A program made the translations under genes and the position numbers. From Rhyacophila brunnea (lineage: Eukaryota > Arthropoda > Insecta > Trichoptera > Rhyacophilidae): 64,000 nucleotides of DNA. The stretch is from the NCBI GenBank assembly GCA_022495005.1, contig JAGYXB010001416.1, positions 1 to 64,000 of the forward strand, given 5' to 3'. Shown here in pieces: positions 1 to 12,900 of this stretch; the first letter of the stretch is position 1, and the number at the start of each line of letters is the position of its first letter. A model generated the notes under the pieces. It was not told the DNA's origin, ran no database searches, and saw only the letters and a list, made by a program, of their open reading frames with translations.

Positions 1-244
1 TATAGTATTTTGGTTATATATTATCTGCCACTTATTGTGGCGGCATAATATGATATAATGATTGTCGTGCAGAACTGGAAAGAGCGGAGGAGATAGTGAG
101 AGATATATCGTGTCCGCAAACTTGTACGTAAGCAGTTTGTCTTATTACAATTCACCGTGAAATGCTGTATCGGAAATATATGGAATTCTAATAAAAAGTG
201 CCCATGGGAGAGAGGAGCACATTGAACTAACAACAAAATAAACG
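1..244. other. no recognised feature
   Basis: AT-rich sequence at the window edge. Short open frames occur on the minus strand, but none resembles a known domain. It lies in the transporter intron upstream of the exon at 859. Confidence 0.5.
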
Positions 245-775
245 ACTCTAATTAATAAACATATGTATTATTAAAAAAAAACAAAGACAAATACTGACAG
301 ACAAAACTATGCGAAGAAATCTTGACGTCGGTTTTTTTAAAGCAAAAAAGTTGGCCTTTTTGGCGACCAAGTCGGATGGCCCGATGTGCCCAACAGCTAA
401 TCGAATCGACTTGAGAATCTCTCTCCTATCCGGACACATTTTCAGACATTCCCAGAGGAAATTGTTTGCTTTCTGTAGTTTCCGTCACATGGACATGTTG
501 GTAAAGTGACAAGGCAAAGCTCATAGATCTTGCAGCGAATCCACTGTGTCCAGTCAAAAAATTACAAGAGTCAAAGGAATTATTTCCAATCACTATTGCA
601 CATTAGGAAAAAAATAAATGTGTGTGCTTGCCCATGGTGGAGGCGTCCCATTTTCGCTGCCAGCTCTTAGGACAACGCCGCATCTGGCGTCATTTGACGT
701 ATAGTCCGTTTCCTTAGTGATACTTTTTCAGCATCAAGGTTTGGAGGCAGGGCAAGGTGAAAGTCAACCTTTGAG
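245..775 (-). mobile_element. R1-like non-LTR retrotransposon, 3' end fragment
   Basis: Read on the minus strand, this matches the C-terminal part of the reverse-transcriptase ORF seen intact on the plus strand at 8690-9160. The same strings occur in order: DFHLALPP, then a KRTIRQMTPDAAL block, then a Cys/His-rich region, then GHIGPSDLVAKKAN. Several stops break it. It is a dead 5'-truncated copy lying just upstream of a transporter exon. Confidence 0.75.
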
Positions 776-858
776 AAGCATCATGAGTGCATGATTATAG
801 TCATCATAATTATTTCTCAAACAATCTGAAAGTAAACAATGCCCCGTTTATTTTTAAG

Positions 859-976
859 GAAGCATTGAAGGCTTTGACCTGGTTGCGAGGATCCTCAGAA
901 GTAGATGAAGACGCACTGAAAAATTTGATTCTGCAGCAAGCTGGTGCAGTCAAAACTGCGTCTCTCGTTTCTTTTT
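859..976 (+). CDS. transporter exon: end of the central loop
   Basis: It follows a TTTATTTTTAAG acceptor and ends at a GTAAGT donor with one base left over. It encodes EALKALTWLRGSSEVDEDAL and on to LVSF, the conserved loop after TM6 in insect sugar porters. The leftover T joins TC of the next exon to give Phe, which confirms the junction. Confidence 0.85.
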
Positions 977-3900
977 GTAAGTTTACTAATATTTTACGTT
1001 ACTAATATTGAATATACATAATATTATATTATTATTCTGAGACCCTTGTATACCATAGTCAACTGTGCTGTGTTGCCACGTGTATACTTCCGAATACATT
1101 ATTATTATCTAGATGCTTTAGATAAGTTTGAATTAAAAATTAATTTCCATATTGTTGCATTTAACCGATAAGATTAATAATTGTTTATTTACTATTAGGT
1201 TGCATTAATATCACTATTTTACTGATTTAATTATTCAATTGTTACGTGTACATAACCCTATTATCTTTATCTCAGAAGACCATCATCATTGTTCTTCATT
1301 GTGAATAATAGAAACTGATATCAAGAATCAAATTGGGAAATGTTAAAAACTCATGCCGCAAATCTATAATTGCTAGTTTGCATCTATCATAATTATAATC
1401 TTTAGTTATATCTAAAATAGTTAATACACTAATGTTAGTAATTTTTGTTGAGTAGTGTCAAAGTTGCAGTAGTTGCAAACTTAAATAAATACTGTTAAAA
1501 AATTAACAAATAAAAATAAATTTGACACAACCTTGTTGACATTGAGTGTCAACCCTGCTTAAAACAATAACCGTTGTAAAAATCAACCAATAAGAAATCT
1601 TCCCGCTTTTTGAATATGATGCAATATTTTGTTTCATGGAGGGGGTTATACCAAACAAACTATTTCCGCCCACGAAATATTCACACTCCAAGATTAAAAT
1701 CGAGACAGAATGGATGTCTTCCGGTTTAATTGTAAATAACAGCTCCTTCGCCATTTTGATGATTCCCTTTTTCGGACGGGGAATTGAACAAACAACAGAT
1801 TCAGCTAAGCTGAAAATGCAGTCTTCAATTTAAAATAAAGCTAAGTACCATTTAAACTCTATGACCACCGTACCAATCGAAAATATCTCAATCTTGTATT
1901 AATTTTCTATTTTTTTTTTGTATTATTTCAAAATTTAAATGTAATACGTAATTGTGTTGTATAATTAAATAACTTTTTTAACAAATGTACGCAATATTCT
2001 TATTTCATTGTTCATTGCTATTTGTAAAATACACACTTTATAAATACCGCCCAAATATTATATTTTCATATTACAAACGTGATTAAAAATGACAAGTTAA
2101 TTATGGGATGAGGCAATTCGTCACAGAAAGTTCAGGTTAACCGATAGCCGAGTCTATACGCTTTGAGATTAAAAAGTACTTTATTTCATGTTCTATCTAT
2201 TAAACTATTTGGCATTTCATTTTAACTATTGTTCATTACAATTTTAACTCATAATTATTTTATTTTAACATGTCATTTGCTTGGCTATCAACCTTTAAAA
2301 TATAACAGTAGTTAGCTACGTATTCGGCAAATAGTAGCTCACGCCTCACATATCAATCGACGATGGGTTTATACTATGTAATGTTAAAATATTCAATTAA
2401 CAATAAAAACAGGACTCGAAATGGGCAGGAGCGCACCGGAGCGCCATTCTGGTTCATAAAATCCTCAAAACTATCGCTCCGTCTCGTGAGAAAAATAAAT
2501 TGACCGTCTGAGCTAAATAGGCCATATAACGAAAAATCAAACAAACTTATTTTTATAAAATACATATAAAATTAGATAATGTCTTTTCCTTCCATTTAAG
2601 AAAGTGAAAAGATGCTGTCACTTTTATTCTTTTATGGTTTTTCGTCTGAGTTCGGGACTTAGAGGTGGACAAATAACACACCGGAATTGTGGTTAGAGTT
2701 TTATTTACGTTAATATCTACTAATGGTTACATTTTTATAATTTCTTTTATGCGAAGTGTGAGTCAACAATGTTTACTGTTTGGCAGTCTGCCGCGTTCTG
2801 TCCGCCATATTATATTTCGCTCTCAGCGAGAAGCGCCGTTTTCGACAGCGACCTCTTCCGCTGAAAGCGGTCTACAATGGCGACGTGGCAGATATTTTTA
2901 AACGGCCGCGATTTACAGCATTGCCGACTTATTATTATTTATTTTCGTAGTCGACCCTTACTATTTGTCGGTTTGGTACCGATTTGGGATTCTCCAGATT
3001 CACAGAGACATCCCCAAACGGGGACCATTTGGGAGTGTAACAATAACTATGCTGATATTTTTGTAAAATTATCACGCGCTCCGGTTCGTAAGATTTTCCA
3101 TTTCGAGCGCTGAATAAAAAAACATATCCATAAGTATTTCAAACCACTAAAAATGAAGTCATTCCCGAATCGCCCTTACAGGGTGGGGAGGCAAGGGATG
3201 GGCGTGCCTAACGTTGAATGTGCCAAAATAAAGTTGACAATTTTTGTATGTAGAAAACCAGTGATAATTTAATAAGATTTAAGAATATTATAAGTATTTT
3301 TCATTAGGTATAGAATAAACGAAATTTTGAAAAACCTAAGCAGATCATCTACTGTTTGGTGGAATTAAAAGTAGGGACCTTAGTTAAAAGTTATAAGAAA
3401 AATTTCATATGTTCCATAGACGGATATGATTAATGCGAATGGAAAAGTCTAGGAGCCGAAATGTCGAAAAGACGTGAGTTCAATCCCTGAGTGTGTTTCT
3501 GAGGTTTTTCAAAATTATGTTTTTATGAATAATATGTGTTAATCTAACAGTTTAAAAAAAATAGTAACCAAAATGGTTTCAAGTTGTGCAATTTTAGCAA
3601 TATTTAGAGATTGCGTTTAATTAATATACAAATATAAGTTTACTAAGTACCTAATAACACCAAATAAACCCCTCCCGAAAGAATGTCTCTAATGCCGCAC
3701 CAAAAATTAAATCTTAATATCAACATTCCTCAAAAGTTTACAAGCCCTGCCTTACAAACAATATCATGAAAACAGTTTCATTTCCCGCACGCCCGGACTG
3801 ATCTCACAAAGAGCTACCTGAAAAGAGACATTCTACTTTGTAGATGCGGCGGAGTTTACCGTCAGATTTGTGTAGATTTCCAGAAATTTGTCCAGTCGAC

Positions 3901-6900
3901 CCCTCTCCCCGCACCTTAGGAGTGAACAAATCAGTGCAATTTTGATCTGGAAAGGGTACGTAGGAGATGACCCTCACGCCCGCCGCCCGCGTGGCGGCTA
4001 GAGAGTAAAATGTAAGCTCCACTCGTTTCAGTATTATAAAAGTGTACCCCATAGAAGTATAAATAAAAATAGGGGCAAGCAATTGGCTTTCTCAAACAAC
4101 TGAATGAAGCAGGCCAACAATAGCCAACAACTTACGAGAAATAGCGACGCGATAAAAAAATGCAGGGCATCACGGAGGATTTACTTTGGTCATTATAACG
4201 TACCCATATAATATAATGTTAACGTGGAAATTTTGCCGCAAATTGATTACCAGTCCGCCTCACCATACTTTTTCACCAGACTTGCCTGCTTCACCATACT
4301 TTCATATAATCTGCCGCCCCTAGGTGTACCCACTTAGTGTCCTCGTGTTAAAAATAAGCAAACAAACGTTATCTTTTGTTAACAGAAGTGATACCCCTTA
4401 ACGTTATGGTGTTAATAATCAGCGACCCGTGTAACCTATTATGAGTTTTTTTATTTTTATTTTATTTATTAAGGAAACAAACAGTTACATATTGATTACA
4501 AAAATTTAAAATATAATAATGAAAAGTTATTGCAACTAGCAAAGTTTCCATGTATACATTATAATATAGTTAAGCCTAACAAGATAGAGAGTAAGATGGC
4601 ATAAATATAAAGAAATTACATAAGAAAATTACATGAGAAAAATGAGAAAGAATAATGAAAAATTACATTATATAGTTACAAAAAACAGTAACATAAAAAA
4701 ATATATATATATCTATTTATACAAAATTTTGGAGATAGCGCGTTTAAATGAAACAGGTGAATTATTAAAAGGATCAACGGTGGAGAAATACATATTATAA
4801 TTTAAACAAGAGCGCCGAATAAAAGAGTTTTGTGCATAATTAGAATTGCTACGACTGATATGGTACAAAGTTTGGTTTTGCGTAAATCTTGATGGACAAT
4901 GGAAACCCACCCTTTCGAGTAGGTTTGGCGAGTCAACAAAACCATTGATATTTTAAAAAGAAAATATTGATCAGATATAGAACGTCGACTTTCCAAAGAT
5001 GGTACCATAAAAGTTGCAGTGGTCGAAATAGAATTAGGTAAATCATAACAGTAAGCTTTAAAATTGACGTGCTTACGAAATCGCTTTTGTCTTCGAGACG
5101 ATTTATATATGTAACGTACTATGGATTCCACACGACAGAAGCAAACTCAACTATGGATCTAACATATGAGAAGTAAAGTACCTTCAGAACATCAGGTGAT
5201 CTGAATGGTTTAGAGATCCGAAGAATAAAACCTAGTAATTTTAATGCTTTATTGATAGTTTCATTGATATGTGCGTTAAAATTCATCTTACTATCCATAA
5301 TGACACCCAGGTCACGTATTTTTGAGCTGCGTTTCAAGGGTTCGACTCCTAGCTTGCATTCTGTGTTGATGGGGTTCATACTTCTGGAGAATGTTATTGA
5401 CGAGCATTTGTTGACGTTTAGATAAAGGTGATTCAATTGACAGTATCTATACAGTCTATCTAAGTCAGATTGTAACTCAATACAATCATCGACTGATGAG
5501 ATATTTTTATATATTTTTGTGTCATCTACATAGATGGAAAATTGTGAGTTAAGAAAACAGGTGCTCATATCATTAATATATAAGATGAATAAAAAGGGAC
5601 CGAAGTGGGACCCCTGCGGTACTCCAGATGGAATGTGTATAAAACTTGAAACGAATTCTTTAATTGCAACAGCTTGCGACTGATTTGAGATGTATGAATA
5701 AATCCAACGAAATAAATCACCGTGAATCCCCAGGGCCCAGAGTTTTTCAAGTAAAATGTAGTGATTGATTTTATCGAAACTTTAGAAAAGTCCGTGTACT
5801 TGTGTTTTACTGCCCATAGAATTAAGTATGGAATCAGTGAACTTGAGTAGGTTAGTTTCTACGGAGCGTCTCCTGAAAAAACCATGTTGATTTGGTGTGA
5901 TGAAGTTACGTAGAGCTGCAAAAATGTAGTCGGAAATGATCTTTTCTACCAATTTTCCGAAAAAAGGAAGTTTGGATATCGGCCTGTAATTAGTAATGAC
6001 GCTTTTGTCCCCACTTTTAAATATCGGAGTAATTAATGCTTTCTTGCATACATCAGGAAAACATCTGCTTTTAACAGAAATGTTAAATAAAATTGATAAT
6101 GGGGATGCCAATTCTTCTCCACAAGAAGCAATCAAAATGGAAGGAATACGATCAGAAACTGCGCCTTTATTTATGTCTATGTTTTTAATGTATGAAAGAA
6201 CTGATGACGGAGTGAACATTATTGAACTAATTATCATAGTGCTAACATCTTGCAAAACAGGTGTTTGTAAGGATGACGAAATAAATACAGATATAAAATA
6301 GTCATTGAATAAATTACATATAGATTTGCCATCTGAAACAATTTTTTCATCAGGGAGCATTTCACCGGGAATATTGGACCCATTGGATTTGGATTTAATG
6401 AATGACCAAAAACATTTTGAGTTTCGCTTCTTCGACTTAGTTTTCATAACATTTTTTAGCAAGGCGTTTTTGCCTTTTTCTTAAAATGACAAATTATCAT
6501 CTGCACTTTTTCCATTTTTGATGATACTTTAGTTTTTCATTTATAACTTTTATTAAAGGTTTGGAAAACAAGGGAGGATAACGATGACTTGGAGTTATGC
6601 ATTTTTCCGGTACGTTAGTATCAATAAACTCCCAAAGCTTAGCATACAAACAAGCCGAGGCATCTTCCATATTCATGTTTGGTAACTTAATAGTTTCCCA
6701 AGACACTGCGGAGAGATTCTTTTTGAGTTCGGTATAATCGCAATTTTTAAAGAAATATGTCTCACGAACGTAACTTGTAACGTTTTCTTTTTGGTTATAC
6801 TAAAACTAATAATAAGGGATTTATGATGTGCATCTTCTGGAATAAGGGGTGTAATACACGAAGTAACTACGCACTTACTAATGTCAGAAATTGCAAGATC

Positions 6901-9900
6901 AAGAATGCGATTATTAATATTACACTTAGAGTTAAATTCGTTCGTGAAAGATAAAAAATCAGTTAAACTGGTACAAAACGGATCATTGTTGTAATCAGGG
7001 TGAAGATAATTGACGTCATCAGATTATGTCTAGTCTAAATTTGGAAGATTGTAATCTCCTACCACAATAAAAACTTCATCAGTATGAGAATGGTATATGG
7101 TAGAGCTTTTTTCCAAGTGCGCGCTCAGATTGGTTTTAAAATCGGTTCCGCGTGGATGGTAGGAACAACATAAATTTATAATTTTAGTGAGACTTTCAGT
7201 CTTCAAGGTAACCCAAAGATCCTCATTACTACTATTCTATTGAGACTGAAGGGATGCACTGAATTCCAATTTCACTGCGATTAATACACCACCACCCATT
7301 TTTCCCCAACTGATTTATAATCGCGATCTCGGCGAAAAACGTTACACCTAAAGTCAATTAGTTCGTGATCCTTAATTTCGTCCATAAGCCAAGATTCAGT
7401 AAGACAAATTATATCATAGTCGCAGTTAAGGACACTATTTAAAAAGTCATGCGTCTTCTTGCGGACTCCACGTATGTTTTGATAATAAATTTTGTTGAAG
7501 TTAAGTTGAAAATGTCCCACTGAAGCGGACGAAACCGGTCCTAATATATTAATTAAGGTGGAATGAGTACTATAAAAAAAATTGCGTTTTATTAAATAAA
7601 AACAACAATACAATGCAGTTCCACCATGAATTGACAGTTAACAAAATAAAAGAAATTGGATATCAGAGCCTGAGATAACTTAAGTAATAAATAGTTAAAT
7701 AAAAATATATCGTTGCGCCAATAATGTTAATTACACAAAATATGATATTCCTCGGTATCTCAAAATTAATAAAAAGTGAAGTGCTCACGAAGCTGTGTTT
7801 CATTGTATAGTTTATTTGCGTTTGATAGTGCGTCCTGGCCTCTTATACTTAAAAACCTCCGGCTGAAGAGACTACCAGGAAATTTGTTCGCGTCAATTCA
7901 AAGTTATTTCACCAATAGATCGATCGAGTTTCGAGTTGGATCAACCACAATAGAGAGGAACACCAGCATGGGATGTCCCCAGGGCTCAGTCCTCAGGCCC
8001 CTTCTCTGGAACGTACTCTTCGACGATCTCCTTAGAATTCCGCTTCCAACCGACTGTACTGTCATCGCCTACGCAGACGATGCGCTGCTGCTGGTCCAGG
8101 CCGACAGCAGGGCGAAGATTGAGAGCACTGTTGGCGAAGCCTTAGCGTCAATTTAGGCTTGGGGTAGATTAACTAGACTATCATTCGCACCTTCCAAGAC
8201 AGAAGCCATTGTACTCAAAGGACCAAGACGACTTAGCTGTTCGAGACCACCCACAGTCCGATTCGGTGACACGAGAGTGAAAGTGTCGAAGATCGTCACC
8301 TATCTAGGCGTCAAAATGGACACAATGTTAAATTTCCAACACCATGCCGAAACCCAAGTCCACAAGGCTGGGGTGGCCTTCCAGTGGGTCGGCCGCATGG
8401 CTGGTGAAAGATGGGGCTTAAAAGTAAGGGCGCTCAAGATCGCCTACGGCGCCATTTTTATGGGAATCGCGGCGTATGCCACCAGTGCTTGGTGCCCGCG
8501 CATTCCCAAAAGTGTCAAACTTAGAATCTCTCTGTTAAGAGGACAGCGCATCGCGCTTCTGTCCATTACCAAGGCCTACCGTACTACCTCAACTGACGCG
8601 CTCCCGGTCCTGGCCGGCATTCTCCCACTTGACCTGCACATTCAGGCCAGCGGCGCTTCAATATTGCTCCTCAAGGGCGAGGAGACCGACGTTGGTGATT
8701 TTCACCTCGTCCCCCCTCCTCGGCTAGCTGGCGAAGGAGTAGCATTATTGAAGCGCAGAATTAGACTTATGTCGCTCGATGCGGCCATTAAAACCTGGCA
8801 GTGAAAGTGGGACGAATCGACCAAGGGCCGGCACACATATACGTTTTTTCCAGACATACAGTGGCGAATGGAGATAACCAAATATCTGACGCCAGACCAT
8901 TACACCAGTCAATTTGTGACTGGTCATGGTGGATTCGCTGGCAAGCCGTCCGACATGTCCATGCGGAGGGAAAATACAGGATGCCAACCACATCCTATGG
9001 GAGTGTCTGAGTATGTGCTCCGAACGGGAGGAAATGCTCAGGTCGGTCCAACCAGCTGTTGGACCCATCGGCCCGTCCGACCTGGTTGCTACTAAGGCCA
9101 ATTATCTTGATTTCAAAAAATTTGCGGCGTTTTACTACGGGCGTGAAGATCTCTTCACATAAATATTGCTGCCTGTATGATTAGCTTCGTTCTTTGATTT
9201 AATAAACAAGTAGCTTTACTTTCTTTTTAGTAATTGCCATGTGCTTTTTCTCTCCCTGGCACTTTGCATTAGAGTAAACTCAGTAAACTCAGTCAGAGCT
9301 CACTTTGAGCGTAGCAACCTAAGTCTTGGGCACTTTCTCCCAGGACACTCCCAGGCCAATTCTTAGATGCTTCACATCACCAATTGACGGGTCCCGTGAT
9401 ACTCTCGATTAAGACCGAGGGTGGTACGGGGCGGGTTTGGTGGAGGGAATTTAGCTTCAATGTATAGTTTATTTCATTTTCTCTAAATCTTCCTCTTTTG
9501 CGATACAAATAGCAGTGGAGGTATCGTTTTTCCTTGTGAAAATTCGACCATTTCTGACCCAGGTATAAGTAAACCCCAAATCTTTTGCCTAAGTTTTGGT
9601 TAGTTTCAGCAGTATTTTGTTTTGTTTAGTCAGATGTTCGTTAATGTACACTAGGAGTGATATCGGCAGAATGTAACATTCTTCCGCTGGATTCAGATTT
9701 CCGCGGTCCCGATATAATTGCAGCTTTTATATCCCTGCGACATAACCTTAATATAATGGGATTAGGTCTATTCGGAACTTTTCTTTCTTCTTAGGATTCT
9801 TATTCTTGATACATAATCGACATCGTTGGGAGGAATAGCTACTCCAATTTTGGCCCCTAGCATAGAGACAATTTTTCGAAGGTCTTCGTCCTTTCTTTCT

Positions 9901-12900
9901 GGAATTTCAATTATTTCTACATTAAGGAGACGATCCCACTGAGAATTTTTGTTGTTTTCTTCTTGAAAGTCATTTAACTTTATTTTGACCGCTTCTAACT
10001 GCGTTTCTAAATTTGTTATTTTGTTAATTTTGTTTACAAATTCTTTAAACTTCTTGTCGAAGGACAAAAATTTTTCGTCCATAAAATTTAAGTATTTTTT
10101 TATGTCTAAGATTTCTTTTTTCAGATCTTTTATTTCCAAAACGTAAATTTGAATGACCTTAACCACATTAAATATGTCAGTTAAACTGGGATTATCATGT
10201 AAATTATGTGAACCGACGAGAGATTTAGCAGGGGTATTTGTAGTATCGCTGCAGCTACCGCACTACACATTTTGATCGGGTGCTGGAGGTCATTTTTTTG
10301 AGTGTTGATGCTGGTAATCCGGTACACTGTTGATGGAAGGTTGATTTGCATATGCTGCATTCCAAGTCAGCTGCAGCTCCGGTTGTCAACGCGCAGTTAA
10401 ACTTAGCACACGGCATCGCAAATATTATTATGGTAGAATGTACTTGTAAATAATATCGTTGAGTGCGGAACACTAATAATGATTACGATAATTATGGCTA
10501 TCACTGCTAATTGATCACGGCACTGGCAGCACAAACAGAATGAACAAAAATTGAATTTTAGGTTTAGGTTTTAGAAATTTAGGTTATGTAAGTATACTGC
10601 ACGAGTATAAAATATTGATTTGTTAAACACATTAATATTTAAATAAACATCAATCAATATATTTATGTTACACACGTCACACACTGTTGTTAAATTGTCT
10701 TCTACGGCTTGCGTAATTTTAAAAGAGTTTACTTTTTAAGATCAATTATCAAGCGGTTAAAACAAATCAACCGTTCACTACGGCGGCTACAAGTATTTAC
10801 TACAAGTATAACTTAATCAACACATCAGGATACAGTGTAATGTGAAACCGAACCCCCCCCCCCCAAAGTTAAATTATTAAAATAACATCATAATACTTGT
10901 GTTTGTATAATAATTGCAATAAAATCCAACCCTGCGCAGGGTTAACAAATCAAAGTTCGTGTTAATTTTGTACTTTTTGCTGACCTATAATATGTAACAC
11001 AAATCCCGCAATGCCTCTCGGACACAACAAAATACCAGATTTGAAGAGACGCAACACACGTCAGTTCACCGTAGGTATTACTAAAAAGATTTTTATGGAA
11101 ATAGTTTTTGTGTTGTTCTTTAGTCAAAGACAGAGCGGCAGTGAAGGCTTTCTGGATATGCGCTGTGATGGCGGCAGTCCAGTCATTTTGCGGGATCATG
11201 GCAGTCCATGCGTACGCGGAGACAATCTTCAGCCAAGCCGGCGGAGCGATTACTCCATTGGCGGGCACTATGATCTATGGAACTCTCATGGTCGTCGGTG
11301 CACTGGTTCCTCAAGTGTTCGGGGACAGAGCACCACGAAAGGTACCCGTTTTTAATGATATTTTTTCGCCAAACGTTGTATAGCTGATCTGAATGTTAGC
11401 ACATAATACATTATGTATTACGTCAGAAGTTTATCTGTTTCCTTAACATTATTGTCTGTTTAAGACAAGTTTTCTTAACTTTTGAAACCGATATCTAGAT
11501 TAGAGTAATCTATATATTATTTTTTATTGTTTTTTATTGTTCGGGACCCATAAGTTAAAAACCCCTGGCTTATACGTGTATGATTAATATATATAATTTA
11601 TGATTATAAATCATGACATATAGTAAATAATAGGTACTGCTTTATTTAGAAATTGATTCTTAAAATTGAAGGGGCGGCATTTTAATTCTGATTAAAGGCA
11701 ATACTTTGCCTAGGGACGTCACTGGTTTATCCATATTCATTCATTCAGTGATGTACATTAGTAGGTATATACCAGTGGCGAAGGGTGACTTTTGGAAACA
11801 GGTAGACTGTGGAGAAAGCACACTTGTTAGATTTATTTACGGGAAATAAGAAGATAATCCGACATAACTACTGATGAATAGGTAGGTACACAAAAACCGA
11901 TGAAATTTCAAAAGCTTACTGATGGTATAAAAATAAGCAATTAATTTGAATTATGTATTTTCTTAAATATAAACGCAAGATACGCTCAAAATATTTTGAA
12001 AATATCCGTTTTTGTGAATCTGTTCCATAAAAATTTATAATTTAACCCGTAAACTAGACATTTTAAAATACTTCTACATTTAAAACACAGACTTAGATAC
12101 AATATCAGATTTCAACTTACATAATTGGCTGAATAAATTGTCTTAGTCTATGAATAAACTAACTGACAAATAAAAATCACGAGATAAATTATTTATTATT
12201 TTTAACAATCAATATTTATATGTGATTGAATCCCATAGAAATTATTTTTTTAAATTATCTTATAAATTATTTTGAATAAATGTGCACTTACGTAAAATAT
12301 AAGAGCTCCTTAAGAGGGGGCTCAAGAGGAAGAGATTGAAATATAATCTAGTATCAAAAGGACATCGGCGTCGTTAGGACGTTAATTTAAATCGATATTT
12401 TCGCAAAAACCACTAATCATCGGAGATTTTATTTAAAAAAAATATATATTATTGGCATTGTCGGCCGTCTTACACATTATTATTTGATAAACAACTGCAC
12501 GTGTCCGCCGATCAGAAAACAGGACTGTCAAAATATTATATCCATTAATATTTTTAAAATGTTAATTTCGTCATAGTATTATTATTACCTAATTCAAATT
12601 GAGCGTAGGTTGATACTCAAATACTATTATAGTATGTTTATGATTTCGAGAAAATAATACGATGATATATAATCCATATCAATTATTTGAAAGCAATACA
12701 TTTGCATGTAGGTACATGTATAATATAGTGAAAAGGTCAGATACCTGTTTAATTTTCAAGATAACATCAAAATTTGTATATACTTACCTAAATGAAGAAT
12801 ATTCGACATTCATGAGTGAGCACGGCTCAAAGCTATGAAAATGTGTTTTTTTCAATTTGAAAATATTTTAATTGTGTATTATTTTATTACAGATTCATAA

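Larger units (their letters stand above)
4443..7613 (-). mobile_element. CR1/Jockey-group LINE, near full-length ORF2, inactivated
   Basis: On the minus strand the order is endonuclease start (about 7613-7281), the rest of the endonuclease (7280-6500, broken), reverse transcriptase (about 6462-5119) and a C-terminal domain (5131-4802). The 3' end is an A-rich tail (AAATAAAATAAAAATAAAAA on minus) near 4443-4475. The reading frame is cut by several stops and shifts. It lies antisense to the transporter in its first visible intron. The exact clade is uncertain. Confidence 0.85.

Noticed and set aside
3804..4082. 92-codon minus-strand ORF as a gene
   Set aside because: No recognisable domain or splice context. 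It lies in intronic repeat-like DNA with a GC-rich patch that makes open frames likely.
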